This document shows positions 24,270-33,295 of a stretch of 61,090 nt of DNA, one piece after another. The stretch spans positions 1-61,090 of the forward strand of contig NZ_JACIEP010000022.1 of the NCBI RefSeq assembly GCF_014196915.1. The letters are read 5' to 3'. Each line of letters opens with the position of its first letter. Position 1 is the stretch's first letter. The notes under the pieces are model-generated. The model saw only the letters and a program-made list of their open reading frames with translations. It searched no databases and was not told where the DNA came from. The position numbers were made by a program, and so were the translations under genes. The DNA comes from Dysgonomonas hofstadii. GTDB taxonomy: Bacteria > Bacteroidota > Bacteroidia > Bacteroidales > Dysgonomonadaceae.

Positions 24270-24709
24270 AGACGAAGCAACAATGTTTGTTTATTTTGTT
24301 TATTTTAAGATTCCGTATTCCTCTTTAATTACTTCGGAGTGTCTCCTATATAGCTTTGAAAATTATAATTTGAATGTATATTTAGAATATGACTGTCTGC
24401 CATTTATAAACAAATGTCTATCCTTAGTTATTTTATTCTATCCCATAAATCCTAATTAGTAATTATCAATAGTTACCTCATTATTTTTTCTATAAGTTAA
24501 AGATGCTTCTTTCATATATGACCTAATCTTATGATAAGTAAGGATATTTATCTATTCTGAGATCACTACAAATATATTATCACTTTCTTTTTGATTCAAT
24601 AAGGCATTACTTATATATATCCTACGATATAATTTGAGTTAAATGTTTGTTTTAGAGAATACGATAATTGCTAATCTTTGTATGTCTAAAATTGTAAAAT
24701 ATTATTTAT
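24270..24709. other. AT-rich gap upstream of the recombinase gene
   Basis: 440 bases with no convincing gene. A -7-like AATCTTTG lies near 24672-24680, about 30 bases before the recombinase ATG, and is the only promoter candidate seen. Confidence 0.4.
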
Positions 24710-25714
24710 ATGAAAAAAAAGAAAATTCTTTTAAATAAGAATTCGGTGTTAATAGCTTTTCGGAAAACCCTCGAAATGAAAAAGCTGAGTGGTCGATATC
24801 ACACGGTTGCGAACTATGTGAGCTTTATTAATAAATTAAATCTGTATCTTGGGAAACAAAGCGAATCTTTTTCTCTAGATGAGCTAAACAAAGGGTGGGT
24901 TGAATCATATATTGAATGGCTACATGAAAGACATCCGGATAAACCCCAAACTGTAGATTTCTATTTTAGAGGACTCCGCTCCTTATTTAACGCTACAATT
25001 AAGACCAAAGAATATGCCGATCTTAATATTATAAATCCATTTATTGGATTGTATGTGAAGAAAGGATTAACGCCTAAAAGAGCACTTTCCGTAAAAATGT
25101 TGTCGAAACTGCTAAATCCGGAATTAGGTTCATCTCTAACCGATAGTCAAAGAGAATCCTTAGATATATTATTAGTGAGTCTATATTGCCGGGGGATGGT
25201 CTTTCATGACATATATAACCTCAGCTGGGATATGATTAACGATTTCTGGCAAATTGAATACCGCCGAAGTAAAACCGGACAGTCTATTCGTTTGACTGTT
25301 CCAAAAGAGGCACAAGAAATTATGTTACGATATAAAAAAAACAATAATTTGTATATCTTTCCTTTTCTTAGAGAAAAAAATAATAAAACTGTATTATGTG
25401 AGAAATCGGCATTAAGACGAATCAATCGGCATGCTTTAATTATTGGTCAAATGCTTCATCTCCCGGGTAAATTAACTACTTATGTTATGCGGCATAGTTG
25501 GGCCACATTAATGCTGGAAGCCGGAAAATCGGTTGAGATTATTAGCCAATGCATGGGGCATACATCAATAAGAACAACACAAATATATTTATCGTCTATT
25601 TCAACGACAAAAGTAGATCGGGAAGTAAATGATATGTTGAATCGTTTTGTTCGATTGGATAAGAAAAGAAAAGGAAAATATCAAAAAGACTTTTGCACTT
25701 CGGTAGTCCCATAA
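24710..25714 (+). CDS. Tyrosine recombinase, Bacteroidales invertase type
   Basis: A 334-residue site-specific recombinase with an N-terminal SAM-like core-binding domain (about 12-105) and a catalytic domain. Catalytic residues by position are R161 (in CRGMVFHD), K188 (RRSKTG), R261-H262 (VMRHSWAT), H284 (MGHTS) and nucleophile Y293. The CRGM box and the replacement of the first His of HxxR are typical of Bacteroides DNA invertases such as Mpi and Tsr. The gene ends two bases before the left arm of an inverted repeat pair that brackets a promoter, so this is almost certainly the invertase for that segment and the phase switch of the fimbrial operon. Confidence 0.93.
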   Translation: MKKKKILLNKNSVLIAFRKTLEMKKLSGRYHTVANYVSFINKLNLYLGKQSESFSLDELNKGWVESYIEWLHERHPDKPQTVDFYFRGLRSLFNATIKTKEYADLNIINPFIGLYVKKGLTPKRALSVKMLSKLLNPELGSSLTDSQRESLDILLVSLYCRGMVFHDIYNLSWDMINDFWQIEYRRSKTGQSIRLTVPKEAQEIMLRYKKNNNLYIFPFLREKNNKTVLCEKSALRRINRHALIIGQMLHLPGKLTTYVMRHSWATLMLEAGKSVEIISQCMGHTSIRTTQIYLSSISTTKVDREVNDMLNRFVRLDKKRKGKYQKDFCTSVVP

Positions 25715-25716
25715 GA

Positions 25717-25737
25717 CTCTTTCTTTGTGGGAAAGAG
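25717..25737 (+). repeat. Left inverted repeat of an invertible promoter (21 bp)
   Basis: Arms CTCTTTC and GAAAGAG flank the asymmetric core TTTGTGG. The whole 21-mer recurs as an exact reverse complement at 26016-26036. The dyad-with-core form is that of a tyrosine-recombinase crossover site. It begins two bases after the recombinase stop. Confidence 0.92.
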
Positions 25738-26015
25738 ACTTCTTAATCTTAATTGTGTATTCTGTTTATAGTGAAGTTTTACATTCAGAGAATATAAAAC
25801 TTATAAATTTGTCTAAGAATGTGTTATATTATTTTATTACCTTATTGTCAGGCAAAATTGAGTGTGGAAAAATGTAAGCTATGATCAAAATATAGTTTCA
25901 TATACTACAATCCAATATAGAAATAATTGATATTTAATAAATATCGACAATAATTATTGAATCTTAAAAAAATATAATTATCTTTGCTGCAAATATTTAA
26001 GACACAGTTGGAAAA
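25738..26015. other. Invertible promoter segment (phase switch), 278 bp between the repeats
   Basis: The segment contains no gene of note and is very AT-rich. Its one clear signal is the rightward promoter at 25957-25986, which in the present orientation reads across the right repeat into the fimbrial operon (ON). Inversion would aim it at the 3' end of the recombinase gene and leave the fimbrial operon without a promoter. Switching is inferred from the repeats, promoter and adjacent invertase. Confidence 0.85.
25957..25986 (+). promoter_or_regulatory. Fimbrial operon promoter inside the invertible segment
   Basis: TTG at 25957-25959, 19 bases, then TATCTTTG at 25979-25986, a full-consensus Bacteroidota promoter pointing right. 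The leader would run about 80 bases through the right repeat to the DUF3575 gene. Confidence 0.8.
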
Positions 26016-26036
26016 CTCTTTCCCACAAAGAAAGAG
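26016..26036 (-). repeat. Right inverted repeat of an invertible promoter (21 bp)
   Basis: Exact reverse complement of 25717-25737: arms CTCTTTC and GAAAGAG with core CCCACAA. Both copies are followed by ACTTCTT on the right, so the 14-mer GAAAGAGACTTCTT is also a direct repeat, but the asymmetric cores face opposite ways, which predicts inversion and not deletion. Confidence 0.92.
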
Positions 26037-26075
26037 ACTTCTTGCTGTAAAACACTTTAACAATTGAACTTAAAG

Positions 26076-26663
26076 ATGAATTTCAGCAATCAATTAAACA
26101 AGGTCTACGTCGTCATTTTAATCTTTATTTTTTGTAACCAGCAAGCTCGGAGCCAAGAGGTTGCAATAAAGACTAATCTGGCTTATTGGGCTACTACAAC
26201 ACCTAATTTGGGGATGGAGTTTGCTTTGGGCAAAAAGAGTACACTTGAAATCAGCGGAGGTTTCAATCCTTTTGAATTCTCAGATAATAAGAGGTTCAAG
26301 CATTGGCTCGTCCAACCGGAATATCGTTGGTGGTTCTGTGAAACCTTTAACGGACATTTTCTTGGAGTGCACGCACATGGTGCACAATTTAATGTAGGAG
26401 GGTGGGATATTCCTATCGGTAGACTGGATGTCTTTAAAGATAAACGCTATGAAGGTTATCTCTATGGTGGAGGCCTTAGTTATGGCTATCAATGGGTGTT
26501 GAGTAATCGTTGGAACTTCGAGTTCAATATCGGAGCGGGATATGCCCGCATTCATTATAATGAATACCCATGCAAAGATTGCGGAACTAAGCAGGATGAA
26601 GGTAATTATAATTATTGGGGTGTGACAAAAGCTGAACTCTCATTTATTTACATAATAAAATAG
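26076..26663 (+). CDS. DUF3575 family outer-membrane protein
   Basis: A 195-residue secreted protein with a signal peptide ending near QARSQ. The mature part begins VAIKTNLAYWATTTPNLGMEFAL, the DUF3575 opening, and continues as an 8-strand-like small beta-barrel, ending GVTKAELSFIYIIK. DUF3575 genes are regularly first in Bacteroidales fimbrial operons; the role is unproven but may be outer-membrane anchoring or assembly. I take ATG 26076, since the longer frame starts with TTG. It is the first gene after the phase-variable promoter. Confidence 0.85.
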   Translation: MNFSNQLNKVYVVILIFIFCNQQARSQEVAIKTNLAYWATTTPNLGMEFALGKKSTLEISGGFNPFEFSDNKRFKHWLVQPEYRWWFCETFNGHFLGVHAHGAQFNVGGWDIPIGRLDVFKDKRYEGYLYGGGLSYGYQWVLSNRWNFEFNIGAGYARIHYNEYPCKDCGTKQDEGNYNYWGVTKAELSFIYIIK

Positions 26664-26669
26664 GACACA

Positions 26670-28136
26670 ATGAACAATAATATAATGAAAGCAATACTGA
26701 TCGTAATCTTCTTAGGCTTTATAATACCTCTTCGTTCCCAGATGATACAATCAGGAGATTTTAAGGTTTCTTCCGAGCATATCAGTAAGGAAAGTAATCA
26801 TATATCTATTTCGATGATTTTTGATTTGGATGGGATGATCGTTAAACGAAATGAAATGGTTATTTTAACTCCTGTTCTTAAATCAAATGAACCTAATGGA
26901 GAGATATTATCACTTGCACCAGTAGTTATAACCGGAACTCTGCGTAATAAAATTATTAACCGTAAACAGATTCTGGGAAACGGTGATCAACTCCCTTTTG
27001 AAACAGAACCACAGACCATCTTAAAACGTAAAAACAACACATCCCAGTCAGTAAATTATAATACATCCGTGGCTTATAGACAATGGATGGATAATGCCTC
27101 GCTTACAGTTCAAAAAGCTGTATCCGGATGCGCTAACTGTTATGATGAGTCAGACAGGCAATTAATCGTTCAAAATATTTTGCCAAAGCGAGATCCGGCA
27201 TCTTACAAATTGACATTTATCATCCCGGAAGTGGAACCTGTGAAAGCACGCAGTGACCGTCACACGGCGACTTTCAACTATCATGTTGATCGCTATGAAC
27301 TGTTAAGGGATTACAGGAATAATAGAGTTCAATTTGATGAAGTAGACAGGGTTATTGGGGATATAAGAGATAACCAAGATCTTGAAATAACCGAATTCAC
27401 CATTGCCGGATATGCCTCTCCCGAAGGCAGCTTTGAACATAACCGCATACTGGCGCAAAACAGGGCTAATTCCTTTGCTCATTACCTGGTCTCCAAATTT
27501 GGTGTCTCGCACGACAAATTTACGGTTGAAGGCAAAGGAGAAGACTGGGAAGGTCTGCGTAAAGCCATTTCTGTTTCATTCCTGGCAGACAAACAAAATA
27601 TTCTGAATATAATTGACAAGGTTCAGAATCCCGATGTGCGGGATATTGAACTGTTGAAACTTTCAAACGGAGATACCTACAAAACACTGCTTAATAATTA
27701 TTATCCTCTATTGAGACGTACAGAATATACAGTAGCCTACGTGGTACGTGCCTTTAATGTGGAAGAAGCCAGAGAAGTGATAAAGAAAAATCCAAAACTT
27801 CTCAGCCTAAACGAAATGTACCTGGTGGCAGAAAGTTACCCATCGAACAGCAAAGAGTTTCGTGACGTCTTTGATATCGCAGTCAGATTATACCCTGAGA
27901 GCGAAATTGCTATTATTAATTCCGCAGCCGCAGATATTGAAAGCAAAAATTATGACACAGCCATTGAACGGCTAAAAAGAATAGAAGAGAAACCGACTGT
28001 GTGGAATAATCTTGGTGTGGCTTATATATTAAAAGGTGATATGGAAAAAGCTTTAGGGTATTTCAATAAATCAGCAGATAACGGAGATAAAGATGCAAGT
28101 GCCAATCTGGAAATTATTAATAGAATCCTCAAATAA
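26670..28136 (+). CDS. DUF3868/OmpA-like fimbrial-locus protein with TPR tail
   Basis: A 488-residue protein with a signal peptide (MKAILIVIFLGFIIPLRSQ, from the second ATG at 26685, or from 26670). The N-terminal region (about 25-170) is DUF3868-like (SVNYNTSVAYRQWMD). An OmpA-like peptidoglycan-binding domain follows (ITEFTIAGYASPEGSFEHNRILAQNRA, about 240-290), and the C-terminus holds TPR-like repeats (VWNNLGVAYILKGDMEKALGYFNKSA). It probably anchors or assembles the fimbria between outer membrane and cell wall. It starts 6 bases after the DUF3575 gene. Confidence 0.82.
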   Translation: MNNNIMKAILIVIFLGFIIPLRSQMIQSGDFKVSSEHISKESNHISISMIFDLDGMIVKRNEMVILTPVLKSNEPNGEILSLAPVVITGTLRNKIINRKQILGNGDQLPFETEPQTILKRKNNTSQSVNYNTSVAYRQWMDNASLTVQKAVSGCANCYDESDRQLIVQNILPKRDPASYKLTFIIPEVEPVKARSDRHTATFNYHVDRYELLRDYRNNRVQFDEVDRVIGDIRDNQDLEITEFTIAGYASPEGSFEHNRILAQNRANSFAHYLVSKFGVSHDKFTVEGKGEDWEGLRKAISVSFLADKQNILNIIDKVQNPDVRDIELLKLSNGDTYKTLLNNYYPLLRRTEYTVAYVVRAFNVEEAREVIKKNPKLLSLNEMYLVAESYPSNSKEFRDVFDIAVRLYPESEIAIINSAAADIESKNYDTAIERLKRIEEKPTVWNNLGVAYILKGDMEKALGYFNKSADNGDKDASANLEIINRILK

Positions 28137-28215
28137 AAATAATATACAATACTGATAAACCGCATTATTCACAAAACAAACAAAAATAGATTTTTAATTT
28201 TTAATCGATAAAAAA

Positions 28216-29871
28216 ATGAAAGTAACCAAATTATTTTTAACTGCTGCAATCGCATTAAGTTTGGGATTGACAGCATGTAGCAATGACGATGATATATCAT
28301 CGGGCGGAGAAAAAGAAGGTAACACGAATGTGAGTGTTACCTTGAAGATGTCCCAGAATTCAGGGTTGAGGGCAACAAAAGCTCTGCCTGAAGATTACAA
28401 CAATATCGGGGAATGGGCTGGAAAAGACGATATAAAAACTGTAGCTGTTTATCTCATAGACGGATCATCGGTTACCTCAAAATCACTTGAAGTCGGTGCC
28501 AGTGGCTCAGGGAAAGATTATGAAAAAATCATAAACGGTAGTGACATAACACTGGTTCCTAAAACACAAAATGCTGCAATTAAGACTACAGCCGGAGCCA
28601 AGAAAGTATATGTTCTGGTAAACGGAACAACAGAAGTAGTAAATGCGTTGGCTAAAACGCCGGTGGCTGAGTTTGAAAATGCTTACACCCAGGCGGCGTT
28701 GTATCTGGCTAACTCGGGTGCCCAAACATTTACCAATACTTCTGCGGATAAACTAGCAGTCAAAAATGGGACGACAGATGAAACAATCGTCATGACCAAT
28801 GTTGAGCCTAAAACAATAAATGTGGAAGCCAATGTAACAGATACCGAAACGTTGGCTACAACCTCACCTAAAAACCGTGTTAGCCTGGAAGTGGAAAGAG
28901 CTGTCGCCCGGGTTATGGTTTCGACTCAGGCTTTGAGCTACACCGTGCCTTCAGCGGGAGGTTCACCCCTGGGTGTAATATCCGATATCAACTGGGTACT
29001 GGCACAAGGTGAAAGTTCATTGTTTATCCAACGCAAAGCAGATTGGGTTACACCTAGCTATTCATGGGTTCCCGTTTCAGATGCTGACTTTTGGGGAACC
29101 GATATTACAGGTAGCTCTTCTAGATACGATTATTCGGGTTTGTTTGAAAACTATGACTCTGCTAACCAGTTCGGAGGAACTGCCGTTAAAACAATGACTG
29201 ACTATGCAACCGATCCTTACGGACAAGTAACTGCAGAGTTGAATGCCGAACTGTCAGGTAAATTTATCCTGCCAAACACACACGCTTATGCTGCAGGTGC
29301 TACTTCCAGCTATAAAAAAGGGAATACAGCCTATGTGCTTATCCGTGCTAAATTCACACCTGCGGCTGCAGCATTTGCAGACGGTGAAACGTATACTCCA
29401 AATAACGACTTCTTCGTGGGTGAAAACGGTAAGTTTTATACTACCGCGGAAAATGCACAGAATACAGCTAAAGGCGGTGCCGCAAATCAAAAAGTCGCCA
29501 GATACGTAAAAGGTAAAGTTCTGTATTATGCATGGGTAAATCCAGATGAAGTTCCGGCATGGTATAATTCTCCGGTTATAAGAAATAACGTATACCATAT
29601 CCACATTACAGGATTCAGAAATCTGGGAACAAACTGGAACCCGTTATTTCCTGAAGATCCGAATAATCCTAAAGGTTCTGAAGACCCTTCTAATCCGGGA
29701 ACGAACCTACCTCTAAATCCGGATCCGAAACCAAGTGTGCCGGGATACGAAGAACCGGAGAATCCGATTAAACCGACTGATCCGTTAACTACTCCTGAAA
29801 CGTGGATGAGCGTGGATGTGAAAGTTCTTCCTTGGACGCTTCACTCGTATTCTGTATCTCCGGGGATTTAA
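28216..29871 (+). CDS. Major fimbrillin, Mfa1/FimA superfamily lipoprotein
   Basis: A 551-residue major shaft subunit candidate. The lipoprotein signal ends LGLTAC (C21). The propeptide contains GLRATK, a candidate arginine cleavage site (R52) as used by the gingipain-dependent polymerisation of Porphyromonas fimbriae. Motifs include ERAVARVMVS in the first beta domain and a proline/asparagine-rich linker (about 475-520) before the C-terminal strand SVDVKVLPWTLHSY, expected to be the donor strand. It is preceded by a 79-base gap and followed by a strong hairpin, both consistent with higher expression than the downstream minor subunits. Confidence 0.88.
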   Translation: MKVTKLFLTAAIALSLGLTACSNDDDISSGGEKEGNTNVSVTLKMSQNSGLRATKALPEDYNNIGEWAGKDDIKTVAVYLIDGSSVTSKSLEVGASGSGKDYEKIINGSDITLVPKTQNAAIKTTAGAKKVYVLVNGTTEVVNALAKTPVAEFENAYTQAALYLANSGAQTFTNTSADKLAVKNGTTDETIVMTNVEPKTINVEANVTDTETLATTSPKNRVSLEVERAVARVMVSTQALSYTVPSAGGSPLGVISDINWVLAQGESSLFIQRKADWVTPSYSWVPVSDADFWGTDITGSSSRYDYSGLFENYDSANQFGGTAVKTMTDYATDPYGQVTAELNAELSGKFILPNTHAYAAGATSSYKKGNTAYVLIRAKFTPAAAAFADGETYTPNNDFFVGENGKFYTTAENAQNTAKGGAANQKVARYVKGKVLYYAWVNPDEVPAWYNSPVIRNNVYHIHITGFRNLGTNWNPLFPEDPNNPKGSEDPSNPGTNLPLNPDPKPSVPGYEEPENPIKPTDPLTTPETWMSVDVKVLPWTLHSYSVSPGI

Positions 29872-29896
29872 TCCTCAAAAATAAAAAACAATAACT

Positions 29897-29924
29897 TCGG
29901 TAGGGAGCCGTATTTCCCTACCGA
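29897..29924 (+). terminator. Intercistronic hairpin after the major fimbrillin gene
   Basis: Perfect 10-bp stem TCGGTAGGGA (29897-29906) with TCCCTACCGA (29915-29924) and an 8-base loop, not followed by a T-run. More likely a partial terminator or mRNA-stabilising hairpin that lowers expression of the minor subunit genes. Confidence 0.65.
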
Positions 29925-29964
29925 TTATTCAAATCAAACATTAAATTAATAAAAAGTACAAGGG

Positions 29965-30945
29965 ATGAAGAATTTACGAATCTGGATAATAATGGTATTG
30001 TTCGCGACAGGGGCTCTTTTCTGGGGTTGCGATTCCCTTATCTACGATGACCTGAAAGATTGCCCTCAGGGTGTTTATGTAAAATTCTACTCCAAGACCC
30101 CATGTGCGGACGATTCCCTGTTTATCGGGAACGTGTCCTCACTTACCGTATTTGCATTCGACCAGGAAGGCAAACTTTCAACTACAATACAACAGCAAAA
30201 CGTAAACCTGAGCCGTGACTTTGAAGTGCTTGTACCAGTCTCCAATGGGAACTATTCCTTTATAGCATGGGCAGGGATAAATGATAAATTCAACAAGAAC
30301 ACATTTTCTCCCGGGGTAACCACAAAAGAGGATGTGATGATGACTATTAACTCAACAAATAATATAGCGACCACTCTTACTTCTACAGAACATATATGGC
30401 ATGGTGAAAGCCCAGTCGTTTTTTTACCCAATCCGGAAGAATACGGCTCGTTATATAAACATACTGCTATAAATTTAAAAGAGCTAACCAACAGGATCAA
30501 AATTATTATTGAGTTTGATAAGGTAACCATGAAAGAATATGATCCTACAAAACTCAATGTGGATGTTTCTTCAGCCAATGGTACGGTACGTATAAACGGT
30601 ACGATGCCTATGAATACTCCGGTACTGACCTATCCGTCGATAGAGACCAAACTGGAAGGAAATACAGGTGAATGGAATTATGCCATGCTGGACCTTACTA
30701 CCGGCTACAGCAACAAACTGAATATTACCTATACAGGAAACGATAAGGAAGAAACCGTCTTTGACGGTGACCTGATTGCCAGCATCCTGTTAAGGGCTGT
30801 AGACAAGGGTGTAAACCTCGACTGTGAAAATGACTTTACAATCAAATTCCTGATCAAGGATTATTGTGCCGAGTGCTGGACTCACTTCAGTTGCGCCATT
30901 TATGTGAACAACTGGCTTGTTCATAGCTATAGCACTGATTTATAA
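29965..30945 (+). CDS. FimB/Mfa2-family fimbrial anchor lipoprotein
   Basis: A 326-residue lipoprotein (lipobox ALFWGC, C22) with YDDLKDCPQGVYVKFYSKTPC, a hallmark of FimB/Mfa2 proteins that anchor the fimbria to the outer membrane and limit its length. The transthyretin-like domain then shows LTVFAFDQEGKL and GNYSFIAWAGI. The C-terminal IKFLIKDYCAECWTHFSCAIYVNNWLVHSY resembles other Mfa2 ends. It follows the major subunit after a 93-base gap containing the hairpin. Confidence 0.87.
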   Translation: MKNLRIWIIMVLFATGALFWGCDSLIYDDLKDCPQGVYVKFYSKTPCADDSLFIGNVSSLTVFAFDQEGKLSTTIQQQNVNLSRDFEVLVPVSNGNYSFIAWAGINDKFNKNTFSPGVTTKEDVMMTINSTNNIATTLTSTEHIWHGESPVVFLPNPEEYGSLYKHTAINLKELTNRIKIIIEFDKVTMKEYDPTKLNVDVSSANGTVRINGTMPMNTPVLTYPSIETKLEGNTGEWNYAMLDLTTGYSNKLNITYTGNDKEETVFDGDLIASILLRAVDKGVNLDCENDFTIKFLIKDYCAECWTHFSCAIYVNNWLVHSYSTDL

Positions 30946-30981
30946 ATTTAAGCCTGCCGGGCTTGAATAATCCAAACGATT

Positions 30982-32292
30982 ATGATATTAAAAATACGAT
31001 ATATACTCTTACTCTGTCTGCCGGTTCTGCTTGTGGCTTGTGACTCTTTTATCTATGAAAATCAGGATGAAACAGACAAGACAACCAAAGGACAGGAGGT
31101 ATACTTATCTGTAACCAGGGTGCAGGCAGCCGATACGGAAACAATCAATGAAGATGCAGCAGATTATGAAGATCGCGTACACGATCTGGCCTTGCTGGTC
31201 TTCGATTCATCGACCGGAGAAAAGATCTCTGAATATTTCGATGAAGCAATACCCTTTACAGATAAGGAAAAAACCTTTACCTTAAAGTTGACCACAGGAC
31301 AACGTGATTTTTATTTTGTGGCCAATATGCCGATGGCAGCATTGAAGATGATAGCCACAAAGTCATTGATGGACAGTTACATGTCTGCTTTCCGCGATAT
31401 GGAAACAGACCTGTATCTTTCAGCCGCAGAAAGTAAGGGCTTTCCGATGTCCAGAACATATCTGAACCAAACAGTAAGTGAAGGCGGAAACATCTACCAG
31501 CCGAAGCCTTTCCGACCTGTTGTGAACGGGACAGAAGAAAACCGGGTGAAGTTAATCCGTGCTGTCGCCAAACTCGAAGTCGTAATAGAGGGGGCATCTA
31601 TAGGTTCCGGTGTCAAGAACATTTATTATAAAAATGCATATCGTCAGTTCGGGCTCATACCTGATATGTATCCTGCAACTATAGGGTATTATGAAGATAA
31701 GCTGTTAAAAAAAGTGGGTAATTCATATCTGTACTATATGCCGGAAGCCATGATGATGAATACAAATCCTGTCTGGTCAGTATCAGATCATAAACCGGTC
31801 AACTACTTCAGGATTGAAACCCTTGACGGAAAATTCTACGACATACCTGTCATTACAGACGACCGCACCATCACCGACACGGATTATCTGGCCTTTGCCA
31901 CCGGTCAAAATACGGATAAGCCCGACTATAACATCTACAGAAACAGGCATTACTACTATGTTATCAAAAAATTGCAAACGATAGAAATCATTTATACCAT
32001 CGATCCATGGACAGTTAAAAAAAGTGCAACTTACATGGGTTACGGGTATAATGTGAACGTTGACAATGACGGGAATGTAATGATCAGTAATACGATAGAA
32101 GTTTGTGATCCGCATCATGTTACGCTGAAAGCTATAAACGGATGTACTTTCTCAGACGCTGCATTGACTAAAGAATTTATAAAGACAAGCCCTACTGACA
32201 AAGAGGATTATACACTGACAAATATTCCTCAATCCGGGAATTATCTGGAAGTATATTACAATGGGATTCTGGTGAAGACATTCAGTAAATAA
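30982..32292 (+). CDS. Minor fimbrial subunit lipoprotein (Mfa-type)
   Basis: A 436-residue lipoprotein (LLVAC, C20) with KGQEVYLSVTRVQAAD and DLALLVFDSSTGEK ... DFYFVANMP, the typical fimbrillin N-terminal domain, and IRAVAKLEVVIEGAS in the centre. The C-terminal domain from about 325 (YTIDPWTVKKSATYMGYG) is unusual and might be an accessory or tip domain. It lies 36 bases after the mfa2-like gene. Probably a minor or tip subunit; which one is not clear. Confidence 0.8.
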   Translation: MILKIRYILLLCLPVLLVACDSFIYENQDETDKTTKGQEVYLSVTRVQAADTETINEDAADYEDRVHDLALLVFDSSTGEKISEYFDEAIPFTDKEKTFTLKLTTGQRDFYFVANMPMAALKMIATKSLMDSYMSAFRDMETDLYLSAAESKGFPMSRTYLNQTVSEGGNIYQPKPFRPVVNGTEENRVKLIRAVAKLEVVIEGASIGSGVKNIYYKNAYRQFGLIPDMYPATIGYYEDKLLKKVGNSYLYYMPEAMMMNTNPVWSVSDHKPVNYFRIETLDGKFYDIPVITDDRTITDTDYLAFATGQNTDKPDYNIYRNRHYYYVIKKLQTIEIIYTIDPWTVKKSATYMGYGYNVNVDNDGNVMISNTIEVCDPHHVTLKAINGCTFSDAALTKEFIKTSPTDKEDYTLTNIPQSGNYLEVYYNGILVKTFSK

Positions 32293-32298
32293 AAGAAT

Positions 32299-33243
32299 AT
32301 GAAAATATATATATACATAATAGGCTTCTTAAGTCTGCTGTTCACCGGTTGTTCAGGTGATGACAACCCTGTGGCAGGCAGTACGGATAATGAAAAAATA
32401 ATACTCTCTTTTCAAATAAACAGTTTCGTTAAAGGGAGTCTGAAAGCAGCTACTGACAATGGCTCTGCCACTGAACAGACAATTGATAACCTGTATGTGT
32501 TTTTATTTCCTACATCAGGGGCACAGACATTTAAATCTTATTACATACCATCGGCTAGTTTTTCCGGCGGTTCATGGAACAATACAGATAACAAAGTATT
32601 ACTCAACCTTACACAGGCAGAAGCTGGTAGCAGAGATGTATATGTTGTAGCCAACTGTACCGGAATAAAAACATCACTTGATGGAGTCTCTACCGTAACA
32701 GGGTTACAATCGGTTTTACAGTCAAACAGCACGCCTTGGTCTACGACACTAACGACTCCTATCTTGATGTCGGGCAATAAGACACACAATTTTAATTCGA
32801 ATTACCAGCTTAGCAGTATTCCCCTGATTCGGGCTATTGCAAAAGTACAGCTCAACATAAGTTTGACAGCAAAGCATCAGGGAAAACCACTGTCTGGGGA
32901 AGGCACTACACAATATAAATACAGGCTTATCGATTTCGATAAGAACACCTATGTACTGAAACAGATATTGAAAACCGATAATCTGGTCAGCTCACTCGCT
33001 TGGATAAACTGGAACGATGCTATAACATCCTATACCCTTGATGGCAATGGGAAAGTAACAAACCTAACCCTGATAACTTACCTCAACGAACGGGATAATG
33101 CAGGAACAAGCATAGATCTTAGTTTGCCTTATTTTGACGGGGGATTCCTGCCGCCACCCGAATTTGGGGACGAGACCTACAAATTGCAACTGCCAGCAAA
33201 AATAGAGCGCAATAACTGGTATGTGTACGATGTGGAGATTTAG
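32299..33243 (+). CDS. Minor fimbrial subunit lipoprotein
   Basis: A 314-residue lipoprotein (LLFTGC, C18) with the fimbrillin pattern TIDNLYVFLFPTSG, RDVYVVANCTG and LIRAIAKVQLNIS. The C-terminal strand LPAKIERNNWYVYDVEI matches the end of fimbrillin-like minor subunits. It starts 6 bases after the previous gene. Probably an accessory subunit incorporated near the tip. Confidence 0.8.
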   Translation: MKIYIYIIGFLSLLFTGCSGDDNPVAGSTDNEKIILSFQINSFVKGSLKAATDNGSATEQTIDNLYVFLFPTSGAQTFKSYYIPSASFSGGSWNNTDNKVLLNLTQAEAGSRDVYVVANCTGIKTSLDGVSTVTGLQSVLQSNSTPWSTTLTTPILMSGNKTHNFNSNYQLSSIPLIRAIAKVQLNISLTAKHQGKPLSGEGTTQYKYRLIDFDKNTYVLKQILKTDNLVSSLAWINWNDAITSYTLDGNGKVTNLTLITYLNERDNAGTSIDLSLPYFDGGFLPPPEFGDETYKLQLPAKIERNNWYVYDVEI

Positions 33244-33295
33244 ACGGAAGTTATAGAATTAAATATTCACAATAAATGTGATAAACAAAACGAAT

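Noticed and set aside
25717-26036. CRISPR-like or IS-like interpretation of the paired repeats
   Set aside because: There are only two copies, in inverted orientation, with no spacers or transposase; they fit a recombinase crossover pair.
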